Origin: Oribacterium sp. UBA3737
GTDB lineage: Bacteria > Bacillota_A > Clostridia > Lachnospirales > Lachnospiraceae
Direction: 5' to 3'
Assembly (NCBI GenBank): GCA_002371295.1
Contig: DFGZ01000102.1
Coordinates: forward strand, 1 to 59,514
DNA: 59,514 nt
The position numbers and the translations under genes were made by a program. Within the stretch, counting starts at the first letter, position 1; every line of letters starts with the position of its first letter. Positions 44,074 through 52,637 of the stretch are shown piece by piece. The notes under the pieces were generated by a model. It ran no database searches. It worked only from the letters and a program-made list of their open reading frames with translations, and was not told where the DNA came from.

Positions 44074-45963
44074 ATGATAATTATGAGTAGTAATGATAAC
44101 AGAAACGACAATCCAAATCTTAATCAGAACGAACCGCTGACAGAGAAGGAGGTGGCTTCCAAAAAGCCCATGGTGCTTCTCGCTGTTCTGATACTGCTGA
44201 TCCTTGGCATAATCGGTGTCTTTGGTTACATGGTAAATGTTGCCATGAAAGAGGATGCCATCGACCAGTCAGCAGCGGAGGAACTGAAAAACGAGGACGG
44301 CAGGAGACTCCAGCCTGAGACTGTGGAGGAGTCATCCGTCAATCTCAGCGTTGCACTGGCAAAGAGCAGCAGTTTATTTAACAGACTGACCGCTTCGGAG
44401 CCGGTTTCCATACTTATAGTCGGAGATACTTTCGGAACTGGTGCGGGTGCCTCTGACGGAACGAACTGGACAGAGCTTCTGGCCTCAGATTTAAAGGAAA
44501 GCTTCGGATCCGAAGTGACAGTTAAAAATCTTTCCCTTTCCGATGGTAATGATGCGTATTCAGCATATGTCTCTCTTATGAACGAGGCAGCCGGAAACAA
44601 GGATACTGCATACGACGCAGTCATTGTTTCCCTGGGATATTTTGATGATCCGTTTAACTTTGATCTTCAATATGAAGGAATCCTCCGTTCCATCAGGAGA
44701 TGCTACAGTTCTGCTGAGATCATCGGTCTCATAGAGTCTGCATCCGTAACAGCTGCAGACGGACACTCCGACGAAACAGCTCTTTATGCAAGAAACCTTC
44801 TGGAGCATTACGGCGGAATCGTTGCAAACATGGGTGAGGCCTATGCGGTTTCCGGAAAGGATGTGAACTCCCTGACTGATGACGGCGTCCTTCCCAATGC
44901 TCAGGGACAGAAGATTTATGCCGACTGGATAGTAAAGAAGATAAAGGAAAAGCTTGACAGGACTCTCACGGCTGCAGAAACCGGGGATAACGGTTCTTCA
45001 CAGCAGGATTCAGGAGCTATCGACCCGGTAAACCCGGATTCTGAACTTTATGATCACTATTATTACATTGCGGCTTCGGATTTTTATCGCGCAGATGATG
45101 TGAACTATCTCATCAATATCAGTAAGCTTGAAGAGCTTTCAGCTGAGAATGTGGGTATGCTCGGTATCGACTACGACTATGTGGAAGGTAAGAACACTGT
45201 TCAGGTGGTTATCGATAAAAGTATCTTTACAGGCTGGAATACTGAATTTGAGGGAGCAGCTCCCGAGAGGCATATCAGTATAGTGAACAACAATGCTGCA
45301 GTTTATGATGAGCTGGCAGTGAGCTTCGCCACAAAGGAACAGGCTGACGCATTCCACGGAGTGATAATTACGGGCAACCTTAATCTTCACAAAAATGAAG
45401 AAAAGTACGATAAGCTGCCTATGCCGCCTGAGACTACAGCTCCTGAAACAGAACCTGAGACAGAGCCTGAGACTGAGGAAACTGCAGTTGAGACAGCTGC
45501 TGCATCCGATGAATCCAAGGCTGAAAAGTCCGAGACCGAAGGATCAAAGAATAAAAAGAAGACAGAAGAAAAGACAGAAGAGACAACCAAGGCCAAGGAA
45601 ACCAAGGCCAAGGAAACCAAGGCATCGGATAAGAATGATGAGAAAAAGGATTCCGGGAAGAAAAAGAACAATTCGGAAAAGAAGAATTCAAATTCCGGAA
45701 GAACTTCCCAGCCTGCACCTCAGCCGGTTATAGTCCCTGAAACCGTGATGGAGACAGCGGCTGTTGAAACGACTCAGGATCTTAGCCAGCAGATTTCTGA
45801 AACAACTGCCATAGGTCCTGTAGTTCCCGGAAACGAAGGTGCTGTGATCAGTGATCCTGCGGATTCTGCCGCTATTGCCCCGGCCGCCGTACCATATACT
45901 GTTCAGGGGGGTCAGGGTATAGACATTGAACAGTGGAATACCATCGGACCGCAGGTTGGGTAA
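44074..45963 (+). CDS. membrane-anchored SGNH-fold protein without catalytic residues (b)
   Basis: 629 residues: cytoplasmic head (1-32), anchor (about 33-57), SGNH-like domain (about 105-295), second domain (about 325-455: YYYIAASDFYRADD, GMLGIDYDYVEGKN), then a long Glu/Thr/Lys-rich tail. Block I reads ILIVGDTF (Thr119 for Ser), block III SLGYFDD (Phe for Asn), block V DDGVLPNAQGQKIYAD (Leu273 for His). Only the fold remains. AAGGA is 3 bases from ATG 44074 and 12 from ATG 44083, so the start is uncertain. Divergent paralogue of the gene at 41957. Confidence 0.7.
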   Translation: MIIMSSNDNRNDNPNLNQNEPLTEKEVASKKPMVLLAVLILLILGIIGVFGYMVNVAMKEDAIDQSAAEELKNEDGRRLQPETVEESSVNLSVALAKSSSLFNRLTASEPVSILIVGDTFGTGAGASDGTNWTELLASDLKESFGSEVTVKNLSLSDGNDAYSAYVSLMNEAAGNKDTAYDAVIVSLGYFDDPFNFDLQYEGILRSIRRCYSSAEIIGLIESASVTAADGHSDETALYARNLLEHYGGIVANMGEAYAVSGKDVNSLTDDGVLPNAQGQKIYADWIVKKIKEKLDRTLTAAETGDNGSSQQDSGAIDPVNPDSELYDHYYYIAASDFYRADDVNYLINISKLEELSAENVGMLGIDYDYVEGKNTVQVVIDKSIFTGWNTEFEGAAPERHISIVNNNAAVYDELAVSFATKEQADAFHGVIITGNLNLHKNEEKYDKLPMPPETTAPETEPETEPETEETAVETAAASDESKAEKSETEGSKNKKKTEEKTEETTKAKETKAKETKASDKNDEKKDSGKKKNNSEKKNSNSGRTSQPAPQPVIVPETVMETAAVETTQDLSQQISETTAIGPVVPGNEGAVISDPADSAAIAPAAVPYTVQGGQGIDIEQWNTIGPQVG

Positions 45964-46063
45964 AAGACCTTCAACTGAAAACGGTATTTGTATGCTGTGT
46001 TCCTGAGAACCTTAAGTTGTTTTGTTGATGAAGAGTGACCCGACTCTTTCATAGGGAATAGAC

Positions 46064-46096
46064 TAAGCCGTTCGCGTGATGCGGGCGGCTTATCTT
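46064..46096 (+). terminator. weak terminator
   Basis: TAAGCCG and CGGCTTA with inner CGC/GCG, followed by TCTTGTTC. Confidence 0.5.
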
Positions 46097-46116
46097 GTTC
46101 GATTATTTGAATAATC

Positions 46117-46827
46117 ATGCTATACGATAAAGATATCAGAGAGCCGTTGTTCTCGTTTCTTGAAGAGACCTACGGCAAAACAAGAATAATAGAAGAAAAG
46201 ATAATGGGCGGAAGCCGTGCGGACATTGTGATGGTGACGGATGACAGTGTGTACGGCATAGAGATCAAATCCGACGCAGACAGTTATGTAAGACTCGCAG
46301 GACAGGTCACGGACTACAACCGCTTCTTTGATTACAATATCATCGCGGTGGGCAGCAGTCATGCCATGCATGTAGAAGAGCATGTCCCGGATTTCTGGGG
46401 CATCATAACCATAGACGAGGTGGAGGGAGAGCCGGATTTCTATATCCTGAGGCGCCCGAAGGAAAATCCTCATATAGTATATGAAGATAAGCTGAGCCTT
46501 CTCTGGAGACCGGAACTGCAGCATATAGTCCTGAGAAACCTCAGGCATAAGTATGATAACCTGAGTAAGAAAGAGGTCATAAAGAGGCTTACGGCACAAA
46601 TGGATTATGACATTCTTAGAAAAGAGATGTCGACAGAACTGTTTGAAAGGGATTACAATACCATATTGGATACCATAAACAAGTATCGTGTCGAAAAGGA
46701 AAAAAAGAAACCACGCAGGAGAAAGCGCCTTGGAAAGAGCGCCGTATCCATAGGAGCCGCGGGAAAGGCATTGAAAAAGCCGAACCTTCTGGTATCGCAC
46801 GTAGTAAAGACCAGAAAAAAGAAATAG
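46117..46827 (+). CDS. PD-(D/E)XK nuclease-like protein (sce7726-type)
   Basis: 236 residues. The N-terminal half has a nuclease-like core: DKDIREPLFSFL, then GGSRADIVMV (Asp36), GIEIKSDAD (Glu49, Lys51), and AGQVTDYNRFFDYNIIAVG. This matches the sce7726-family arrangement D...ExK. The C-terminal 60 residues are strongly basic (KKPRRRKRLGKS), suggesting nucleic acid contact. No partner methylase or toxin gene is adjacent, so a defence role is only possible. No clear ribosome site before ATG 46117. Confidence 0.6.
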   Translation: MLYDKDIREPLFSFLEETYGKTRIIEEKIMGGSRADIVMVTDDSVYGIEIKSDADSYVRLAGQVTDYNRFFDYNIIAVGSSHAMHVEEHVPDFWGIITIDEVEGEPDFYILRRPKENPHIVYEDKLSLLWRPELQHIVLRNLRHKYDNLSKKEVIKRLTAQMDYDILRKEMSTELFERDYNTILDTINKYRVEKEKKKPRRRKRLGKSAVSIGAAGKALKKPNLLVSHVVKTRKKK

Positions 46828-46874
46828 TTCTTATATTACAGCCGGTTCCGGCGGGTCATAAAGTCTCAAATCAA

Positions 46875-46916
46875 CGTGCAAGCACGTGATTTGGTACTTT
46901 TGACGCTCACATCATT
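46875..46916 (-). repeat. dispersed hairpin-element copy c (partial, inverted)
   Basis: On the minus strand 46893-46916 reads AATGATGTGAGCGTCAAAAG then TACC, the left arm and loop of the repeat. In place of the right arm sits another hairpin, AAATCA-ACGTGC with GCACGTGATTT (46868-46892). Lies 26 bases before the AEC gene. Confidence 0.6.
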
Positions 46917-46942
46917 AGATTTTTCATCAAGGAGACAGAATT

Positions 46943-47890
46943 ATGAACAGCTTTATGATCGCTGCCAATGCAGTTGTACCGTTTATTTGTTATATGTTGT
47001 ATGGTTACATCGCAAGGGCTGTCGGTCTTGGGGATGTCAAGTTCTACAAGAAGCTGAATACCATAGTATTTAAGGCGTTTTTTCCGCTCCTGATGTTCAA
47101 CAACCTCTACACGGCTGATATAGACCTGGGTTCCCATGTTTCCATGATCGGTATTTTCTCCGGGGTCCTGATAGCCATTATCCTGGTCTGTATTCTGGTG
47201 GTGCCGCTGATAGTGAAGGAGAATCCGAAAAGAGGAGTTGTCATACAGTCTATATGGCGAAGCAATACCCTGATGTTTGCTTATCCGCTCTGTGTCAGCA
47301 TGTACGGAGAGGATACGGGCGCCGTTGCATCACTGGTTATTGCCACCATCGTTCCTATCTACAACATTTGCTCAGTGGTGATCTTTTCTATATTTGACAG
47401 AGAAAGCGGAGCCAGAACCGATGTAAAAAAGATCATCATGAACATCCTCACAAATCCGCTGATAGTCGGTGCCATAGGAGGGGCGGTCTTTAAGTTCGCC
47501 GGCTGGCAGATTCCGGCTTCTGTAATGAGTCCTGTCGCCGGCTTTGCAAATATGACCACGCCGCTTTCCATATTCATTCTGGGGGCAACACTGGATGTCC
47601 CGGATATCGGAAAAAATCTCAGGTATATCATATCCGTACTGTCCCTGAAGCTTGTGATCGTTCCGGCCATAGTGACAGTGCTTATGTATATGGCGGGATA
47701 CAGAGGCTCAGAGCTGTTCATTGCCTTTATTCTTTATGCGACACCTATTGCCGGAGCGTCATTTCCGATGGCCCAGAGTATGGGAGGTGATGCGGCTCTG
47801 CAGGGTCAGCTTTTGGCCATAAGTACCGTGATGTCTCTGTTCACCATATTCTTCTGGATAGTCGGGCTTACATCCTTCGGAATATTCTGA
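46943..47890 (+). CDS. AEC-family transporter
   Basis: 315 residues with about ten hydrophobic segments in two inverted sets of five, as in the auxin-efflux-carrier (AEC/MleP) family. Typical parts are NAVVPFICYMLYGYIAR, the GVVIQSIWRSNTLMFAYPL segment (shown in part) and ATPIAGASFPMAQSMGGD near the C-terminus. Bacterial members move malate, other organic acids or auxin-like compounds; the substrate is not evident. AAGGAG precedes the ATG. It lies before galK but across a 136-base gap, so a link to galactose use is uncertain. Confidence 0.82.
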   Translation: MNSFMIAANAVVPFICYMLYGYIARAVGLGDVKFYKKLNTIVFKAFFPLLMFNNLYTADIDLGSHVSMIGIFSGVLIAIILVCILVVPLIVKENPKRGVVIQSIWRSNTLMFAYPLCVSMYGEDTGAVASLVIATIVPIYNICSVVIFSIFDRESGARTDVKKIIMNILTNPLIVGAIGGAVFKFAGWQIPASVMSPVAGFANMTTPLSIFILGATLDVPDIGKNLRYIISVLSLKLVIVPAIVTVLMYMAGYRGSELFIAFILYATPIAGASFPMAQSMGGDAALQGQLLAISTVMSLFTIFFWIVGLTSFGIF

Positions 47891-48026
47891 GCATTTTCGA
47901 CCATCATGTAGGCACAAAAGGATTTCAAAGATAATGATAGGTTTTTCGCGTTGACTGGCAAAATCTGCTTGAATATAATTTGATGCGAGGATTAACAGAG
48001 TCAGACAGGGCTTTAGGAGGACAGAT

Positions 48027-49208
48027 ATGGATCTTTCATACAAGGTAGTCGCATTAAAGACATTTGCAGAAAAATTCGGAGATGGAAACACAGAGGGTGT
48101 AAAGTGTTATTTCGCACCGGGACGTGTAAATCTTATCGGAGAGCATACAGACTATAACGGTGGACATGTATTTCCATGTGCACTCACTATCGGAACTTTT
48201 GCCGCAGCAAGAAAGCGCAGCGACCGTAAGCTCCGTTTTTACAGCGTAAATCTCGATAAAGCCGGAGTGATCGAAACATCTCTTGATGATTTTAGACCTC
48301 TTAAGGAGGACAGCTGGACTTCATATCCAAAGGGTGTTATGTGGGCCTTTGAGAAGAGAGGGTTCAGGATGGAGGAAGGACTCGATATAGTACTCTACGG
48401 CAACATCCCAAACGGTTCCGGCCTTTCATCAAGTGCTTCCATTGAGGTGCTTACAGGATTTATACTCAGAGACCTTTTTGGTTTTGAGGTTTCCAATGTT
48501 GATCTCGCAGTCATCGGACAGGATGCGGAAAATAACTATTGCGGTATGAATTGCGGCATCATGGATCAGTTCGCAAGTTCTATGGGTAAAGAGGACAATG
48601 CCATTTTCCTTGACTGTGCCACATTAAAATATGAATATGCACCGGTTGTTCTTAATGGAATGAAGCTGGTGGTGACAAATACAAACAAGAAGCACAAGCT
48701 GGTGGGTTCTGCCTACAATGACCGCCGGAACGAGTGCGAGAAGGCCAGAGAGATCCTTGCAGAGGCAGCAGGAATCAAGGAGCTTGGCGAGCTTTCAAAC
48801 GAGGATTTTGAAAAGTACAAGGATGCCATCAAGGATCCGGTTGTTCTTAAGAGAGCAAAGCATGCAGTTTATGAGAATAACCGCACACTTGTGGCTGTAG
48901 AGGCGCTCAGGAAGGGCGATATCGAAGAGTTCGGAAAGCTTATGAATGCTTCCCACGTTTCTCTTCGCGATGATTTTGAGGTTACCTGCGAGGAGCTTGA
49001 TATCCTTGCAGAGGAAGCATGGAAGATTCCGGGGGTTCTCGGTTCCCGTATGACCGGCGGCGGATTCGGAGGCTGTACAGTTTCCATCGTTAAGGATGAG
49101 GCTATCCCTCTGTTCAAGCAGCAGGTGGGAGACGCTTACAGGTCACGTGTCGGATATGACTGCACCTTCTATGAGGTGAGCATAGGGAACGGCCCGATGG
49201 TGATCTGA
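48027..49208 (+). CDS. galK: galactokinase
   Basis: Phosphorylates galactose at C1 in the Leloir pathway. 393 residues, GHMP-kinase fold. Signature PGRVNLIGEHTDYNGGHVF (about 32-50), ATP-binding motif IPNGSGLSSSAS (about 123-134), NYCGMNCGIMDQFASSMG with catalytic Asp (about 170-187), and C-terminal GSRMTGGGFGGCTV (about 337-350). AGGAGG lies before the ATG. galE follows after 188 bases and galT after that, giving all three Leloir enzymes, each separated by long intergenic sequence. Confidence 0.95.
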   Translation: MDLSYKVVALKTFAEKFGDGNTEGVKCYFAPGRVNLIGEHTDYNGGHVFPCALTIGTFAAARKRSDRKLRFYSVNLDKAGVIETSLDDFRPLKEDSWTSYPKGVMWAFEKRGFRMEEGLDIVLYGNIPNGSGLSSSASIEVLTGFILRDLFGFEVSNVDLAVIGQDAENNYCGMNCGIMDQFASSMGKEDNAIFLDCATLKYEYAPVVLNGMKLVVTNTNKKHKLVGSAYNDRRNECEKAREILAEAAGIKELGELSNEDFEKYKDAIKDPVVLKRAKHAVYENNRTLVAVEALRKGDIEEFGKLMNASHVSLRDDFEVTCEELDILAEEAWKIPGVLGSRMTGGGFGGCTVSIVKDEAIPLFKQQVGDAYRSRVGYDCTFYEVSIGNGPMVI

Positions 49209-49265
49209 CGGGAGTGCTGCATGTTCCCGGGTGTCATTCACAAGTTACGGATGATATTTGATTAC

Positions 49266-49304
49266 ATGAAGAGAGTGTCGTAAGTATTTATCACTCACTG
49301 ATGA
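49266..49304 (+). repeat. dispersed hairpin-element copy f (diverged)
   Basis: ATGAAGAGAGTGTCGTAAGT then ATTTATCACTCACTGATGATG: the arms GAGTG and CACTC and the AAGTATTT loop remain. Lies about 90 bases before galE. Confidence 0.5.
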
Positions 49305-49396
49305 TGCCCGGCATACACGTTCGTGTGAAATGTGTTGCTGAACATTATTACATAGAGTATTTTTAAGAGAATGACGTAAAGCAGAGAGGAGACATT

Positions 49397-50413
49397 ATGA
49401 GAATACTTGTTACAGGTGGTGCAGGATATATCGGAAGCCATACGTGTGTAGAGCTTCTTAATGAGGGATATGAGGTCGTTATCATTGACAACCTTTACAA
49501 TTCAAATCAGAAGGCTGTTGATCGTATTGAAGAGATAACAGGCAAAAAGGTTAAGTTCTATAAGGAGGATCTTCTTGACAGAGAGGCTCTCAGGAAGGTT
49601 TTTGATGAAAACGAGATAGATGCAGTCATCCATTTTGCAGGTTTAAAGGCCGTTGGTGAGTCAGTGCATAAGCCGGTTGAGTACTATCGTACAAATATCG
49701 GTTCAACCCTGAATCTTGTGGAAGAGATGCGTGCTCACGATGTCAAGAACATCATCTTCTCAAGCTCTGCTACAGTTTACGGTGATCCTGCAGAGATCCC
49801 TATCACAGAGAACTGTCCTAAGGGAACTTGTACAAATCCATACGGCTGGACAAAGTGGATGCAGGAGCAGATCCTCACAGATATTCATACAGCAGACCCT
49901 GAGTGGAATGTCATCCTTCTCCGTTACTTCAATCCTATCGGAGCTCATGAGTCAGGTCTTATCGGCGAGGATCCTAAGGGAATCCCTAACAACCTTCTTC
50001 CTTATGTTGCACAGGTTGCCATCGGTAAGCTTAAGGAGATCAATGTTTTCGGAAACGACTATCCGACACCTGACGGAACCGGAGTACGTGATTACATCCA
50101 TGTAGTGGATCTGGCACGCGGTCATGTTAAGGCTATCGAGAGATTTGAGAAGAAGGACGGCGTTTTCGTCTGCAATCTGGGAACAGGTCACGGATATTCG
50201 GTAATGGATGTTATTCATGCTTTTGAAAAGGCATGTGGCAAGGAGCTTCCTTATGTGATACGTCCTAGACGTGACGGTGATGTTGCTACATGTTATTCAA
50301 GTCCCGCAAAGGCTGAGAAGGAGCTTAACTGGAAGGCTCAGTTCGATCTTATCGATATGTGCCGTGATTCATGGAACTGGCAGCAGAAGAATCCGGACGG
50401 GTATAATTCCTAA
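49397..50413 (+). CDS. galE: UDP-glucose 4-epimerase
   Basis: Interconverts UDP-galactose and UDP-glucose with bound NAD. 338 residues, SDR fold: GGAGYIGSHT (about 7-16), IDNLYNSN, HFAGLKAVGES (about 79-89), SSSATVYGDP (about 123-132) and catalytic Y148-x-x-x-K152 in YGWTKWMQEQ, where Trp residues replace the more usual small or Lys ones. NPIGAH and RPRRDGDVATCYSSP are typical of GalE. GAGAGGAG precedes ATG. Confidence 0.95.
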   Translation: MRILVTGGAGYIGSHTCVELLNEGYEVVIIDNLYNSNQKAVDRIEEITGKKVKFYKEDLLDREALRKVFDENEIDAVIHFAGLKAVGESVHKPVEYYRTNIGSTLNLVEEMRAHDVKNIIFSSSATVYGDPAEIPITENCPKGTCTNPYGWTKWMQEQILTDIHTADPEWNVILLRYFNPIGAHESGLIGEDPKGIPNNLLPYVAQVAIGKLKEINVFGNDYPTPDGTGVRDYIHVVDLARGHVKAIERFEKKDGVFVCNLGTGHGYSVMDVIHAFEKACGKELPYVIRPRRDGDVATCYSSPAKAEKELNWKAQFDLIDMCRDSWNWQQKNPDGYNS

Positions 50414-50441
50414 GGCAGTTGTCTGTGGTTTAAATGGTTCA

Positions 50442-50628
50442 GAAAATGCAAGGGCGGGCGCCGGCTCACGAGAAAACAGGGAGAAAATGCCATTAAAATG
50501 CGCTGCGCGCAGGCATTTTCGTTTGATTTCGGCTTACGCCGAAACAGCCTCGCCGCCTGGGGGCATCAGCATTTCTTGCGAAATGCTGATAATTCTCGCA
50601 AGCCTTGGCACCCATCCCTTGCATTTTC
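50442..50628. repeat. nested inverted-repeat element 3
   Basis: Outer arms at 50442-50474 (starts GAAAATGCAAGGG, ends CTCACGAGAA) and 50593-50628 (starts TTCTCGCAAG, ends CCCTTGCATTTTC) are imperfect complements over about 33 bases. Inside: GAAAATGCC with GGCATTTTC (50483-50491/50512-50520), TTTCGGC-TTAC-GCCGAAA (50527-50544), and ATCAGCATTTC-TTGC-GAAATGCTGAT (50565-50590). It begins 28 bases after the galE stop. Confidence 0.8.
50538..50590. repeat. double-hairpin repeat, copy 2
   Basis: CGCCGAAA, then CAGCCTCGCCGCCTGG, then GGCATC leading into an 11-bp stem with loop TTGC. The block order matches 36831-36892. Confidence 0.7.
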
Positions 50629-50641
50629 TTTAGGTTATAAA

Positions 50642-50679
50642 ATGATGTGAGTGTCAAAAGTATTTGCCACTCACGTCAT
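50642..50679 (+). repeat. dispersed hairpin-element copy d (complete)
   Basis: ATGATGTGAGTGTCA (50642-50656) pairs with TGCCACTCACGTCAT (50665-50679), 15 bp with G-T pairs, around the loop AAAGTATT. Lies 29 bases before galT, with TTATAAA just upstream. Confidence 0.85.
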
Positions 50680-50708
50680 AGGATTGGGATTGTGGAAAGA
50701 GTGAATAT

Positions 50709-52298
50709 ATGGATATACAAAGTGGAATAAAGTGCCTTGCAGCGTATGCCTACAAGACCGGGATGATAGAGGAAAGTGATATTATCTGGGCTTTGAATAC
50801 GATTATTCTGAATTTGAAGCTGGATGAAGTGACTTCAACTAAAGATGATGTTATCGCGGAAGCGGACAGGATCGCCTTTGATGCGGAGGAAGCTCAGGAA
50901 ATTGGAGAGAATGTGGCTGAGGGCTTTGTGGATGACGGCTCATATCTTGAGAATGTTTTGAAGGTGCTTGATGACTATGCGGTTTCCGAGGGGCTTACAG
51001 AGGGAGACTCAGTGGTTTACAGAGATCTTTTCGATACAAAGCTTATGGGAGCGCTGACTCCGAGACCTTCAGAGGTTCAGGATATGTTTTCGGCTCTCTA
51101 TGAGGAGGATCCGAAGATCGCTACCGACTGGTACTATACATTCTCCAGAGATACTGACTACATAAGACGATACAGAGTAAAGAAGGATCTCAAGTGGAAG
51201 ACTGCCACAGATTACGGGGAGCTTGACATTACCATAAACTTAAGTAAACCGGAGAAGGATCCCAAGGCCATCGCCGCAGCGGGAAAGGCAAAGCAGACAG
51301 GTTATCCAAAGTGCCAGCTCTGCTGTGAGTGCGAGGGATACAGTGGAAGAGCTGACTATCCGGCCAGAGAGAATCACAGAATCATACCTATAGAGATTCA
51401 GGGACGGGAGTGGGGCTTCCAGTATTCGCCTTACGTTTACTATAACGAGCACTGCATCGTGCTGAACACTCAGCATACTCCTATGAAGATCGATAAGAGC
51501 GCTTTTCTGAAGCTTTTTGATTTTGTTGCCCAGTTCCCCCATTATTTTGTGGGTTCCAATGCTGACCTCCCCATCGTAGGCGGCTCAATCCTTTCACACG
51601 AGCATTTTCAGGGCGGAAACTATGAGTTTGCCATGGCGAAGGCGCCTGTGGAGAGACAGTTTACTGTTCCCGGTTTCGAGGACGTAAAGGCCGGAGTTGT
51701 TAAGTGGCCCATGTCTGTGATAAGGCTCAGTGGTGAGGATACGGGAAGGATTGCGGAGCTTGCGGATCATATCCTCGGAAAGTGGAGAGGATATACCGAT
51801 GAGAGTGCATTTATCTTTGCAGAGACTGACGGAGTTCCTCATTCGACCATCACTCCGATTGCCAGAAAGGCAAACGGCGAGTTCCAGCTTGATCTGGTTC
51901 TCAGAAACAACATCACGACAGAGGAGCATCCTCTGGGGGTTTATCATCCTCACGCAAAGCTCCATCATATCAAGAAGGAAAACATCGGACTTATCGAGGT
52001 CATGGGACTTGCGGTGCTTCCCAGCCGTCTTAAGTTCGAGATGAATGAGCTTAAGGACGCTATCCTTTCCGGCAAAGACATTCGCAGTATTGAGTCCATC
52101 GAAAAGCATGCCGACTGGGTGGATGAGTTTGCTGATGATTACTATAAGCGTGGCATCGATATCGACGAGAACAACATAGACAGTATCCTTCAGGATGAGA
52201 TAGGAAAGGTGTTTATGCACGTTCTTGAGGACGCCGGAGTTTACAAGAGAACCCCGGAGGGACAGGCTGCATTTGATAAGTTTATAAAGACGCTGTGA
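50709..52298 (+). CDS. galT: UDP-glucose-hexose-1-phosphate uridylyltransferase
   Basis: Transfers UMP between UDP-glucose and galactose-1-phosphate, completing the Leloir pathway. 529 residues, the long firmicute GalT class 2 rather than the 350-residue form. Visible motifs: YPKCQLCCECEGYSGR (about 197-212), NEHCIVLNTQHTPM (about 240-253), GSNADLPIVGGSILSHEHFQGG (shown as parts, about 282-303) with the active HEH, and HPHAKLHHIKKENIG (about 417-431). Only a weak ribosome site (GGAAAG) is seen. Nested repeats lie on both sides. Confidence 0.93.
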   Translation: MDIQSGIKCLAAYAYKTGMIEESDIIWALNTIILNLKLDEVTSTKDDVIAEADRIAFDAEEAQEIGENVAEGFVDDGSYLENVLKVLDDYAVSEGLTEGDSVVYRDLFDTKLMGALTPRPSEVQDMFSALYEEDPKIATDWYYTFSRDTDYIRRYRVKKDLKWKTATDYGELDITINLSKPEKDPKAIAAAGKAKQTGYPKCQLCCECEGYSGRADYPARENHRIIPIEIQGREWGFQYSPYVYYNEHCIVLNTQHTPMKIDKSAFLKLFDFVAQFPHYFVGSNADLPIVGGSILSHEHFQGGNYEFAMAKAPVERQFTVPGFEDVKAGVVKWPMSVIRLSGEDTGRIAELADHILGKWRGYTDESAFIFAETDGVPHSTITPIARKANGEFQLDLVLRNNITTEEHPLGVYHPHAKLHHIKKENIGLIEVMGLAVLPSRLKFEMNELKDAILSGKDIRSIESIEKHADWVDEFADDYYKRGIDIDENNIDSILQDEIGKVFMHVLEDAGVYKRTPEGQAAFDKFIKTL

Positions 52299-52317
52299 TT
52301 TTTGCGGCTTCTCGGAC

Positions 52318-52479
52318 AAAAAAATAAGGTTTCATGCCAACGGCTCACGGCGTTGAAATCACACTACGTCAAAAAGTCCGTCAGTGATTGAACACTTACG
52401 TGTTCATCCCTGGCGGACTTTTTTTCTCTTCGTGTGCTTTCAAGCAGCAAGCCCAGTTGGCATTGAAACCTCATTTTTT
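52318..52479. repeat. nested inverted-repeat element 4
   Basis: Outer arms at 52318-52341 (AAAAAAATAAGGTTTCA then TGCCAAC) and 52456-52479 (GTTGGCATTGAAACC then TCATTTTTT) are complementary with one bulge and one mismatch. They enclose the terminator at 52371-52425. Next to the arms, CGGCTCACG (left) and GCAAGCC (right) also occur in element 3. Begins 19 bases after the galT stop. I see no gene in the 339-base gap. Confidence 0.75.
52371..52425. terminator. bidirectional terminator after galT
   Basis: AAAAAGTCCGTCAG pairs with CTGGCGGACTTTTT (one mismatch), with GAACAC-TTAC-GTGTTC inside and a T-run behind. Confidence 0.85.
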
Positions 52480-52637
52480 CTGTTTTTGAAAATGGTAAAT
52501 AGAATAACTTTCGTTCACCTAAACTATTTCATTATCCTGTCGATAATTTCTGTATATGCAAAGGAAAATCATCAACTGAAGAATGGTGATTTTTCTTAAT
52601 TCGGCAAGAAATATAGCTAGAAATTTCGGGAGTGTTA

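Noticed and set aside
50642..50679. CIRCE (HrcA) operator
   Set aside because: CIRCE has CACTC on the left and GAGTG on the right with a 9-base gap; here the order is reversed, and the genes are not chaperones.
52384..52599. 71-codon frame after galT
   Set aside because: It begins inside the terminator stem and crosses the outer arm of nested element 4; no ribosome site.
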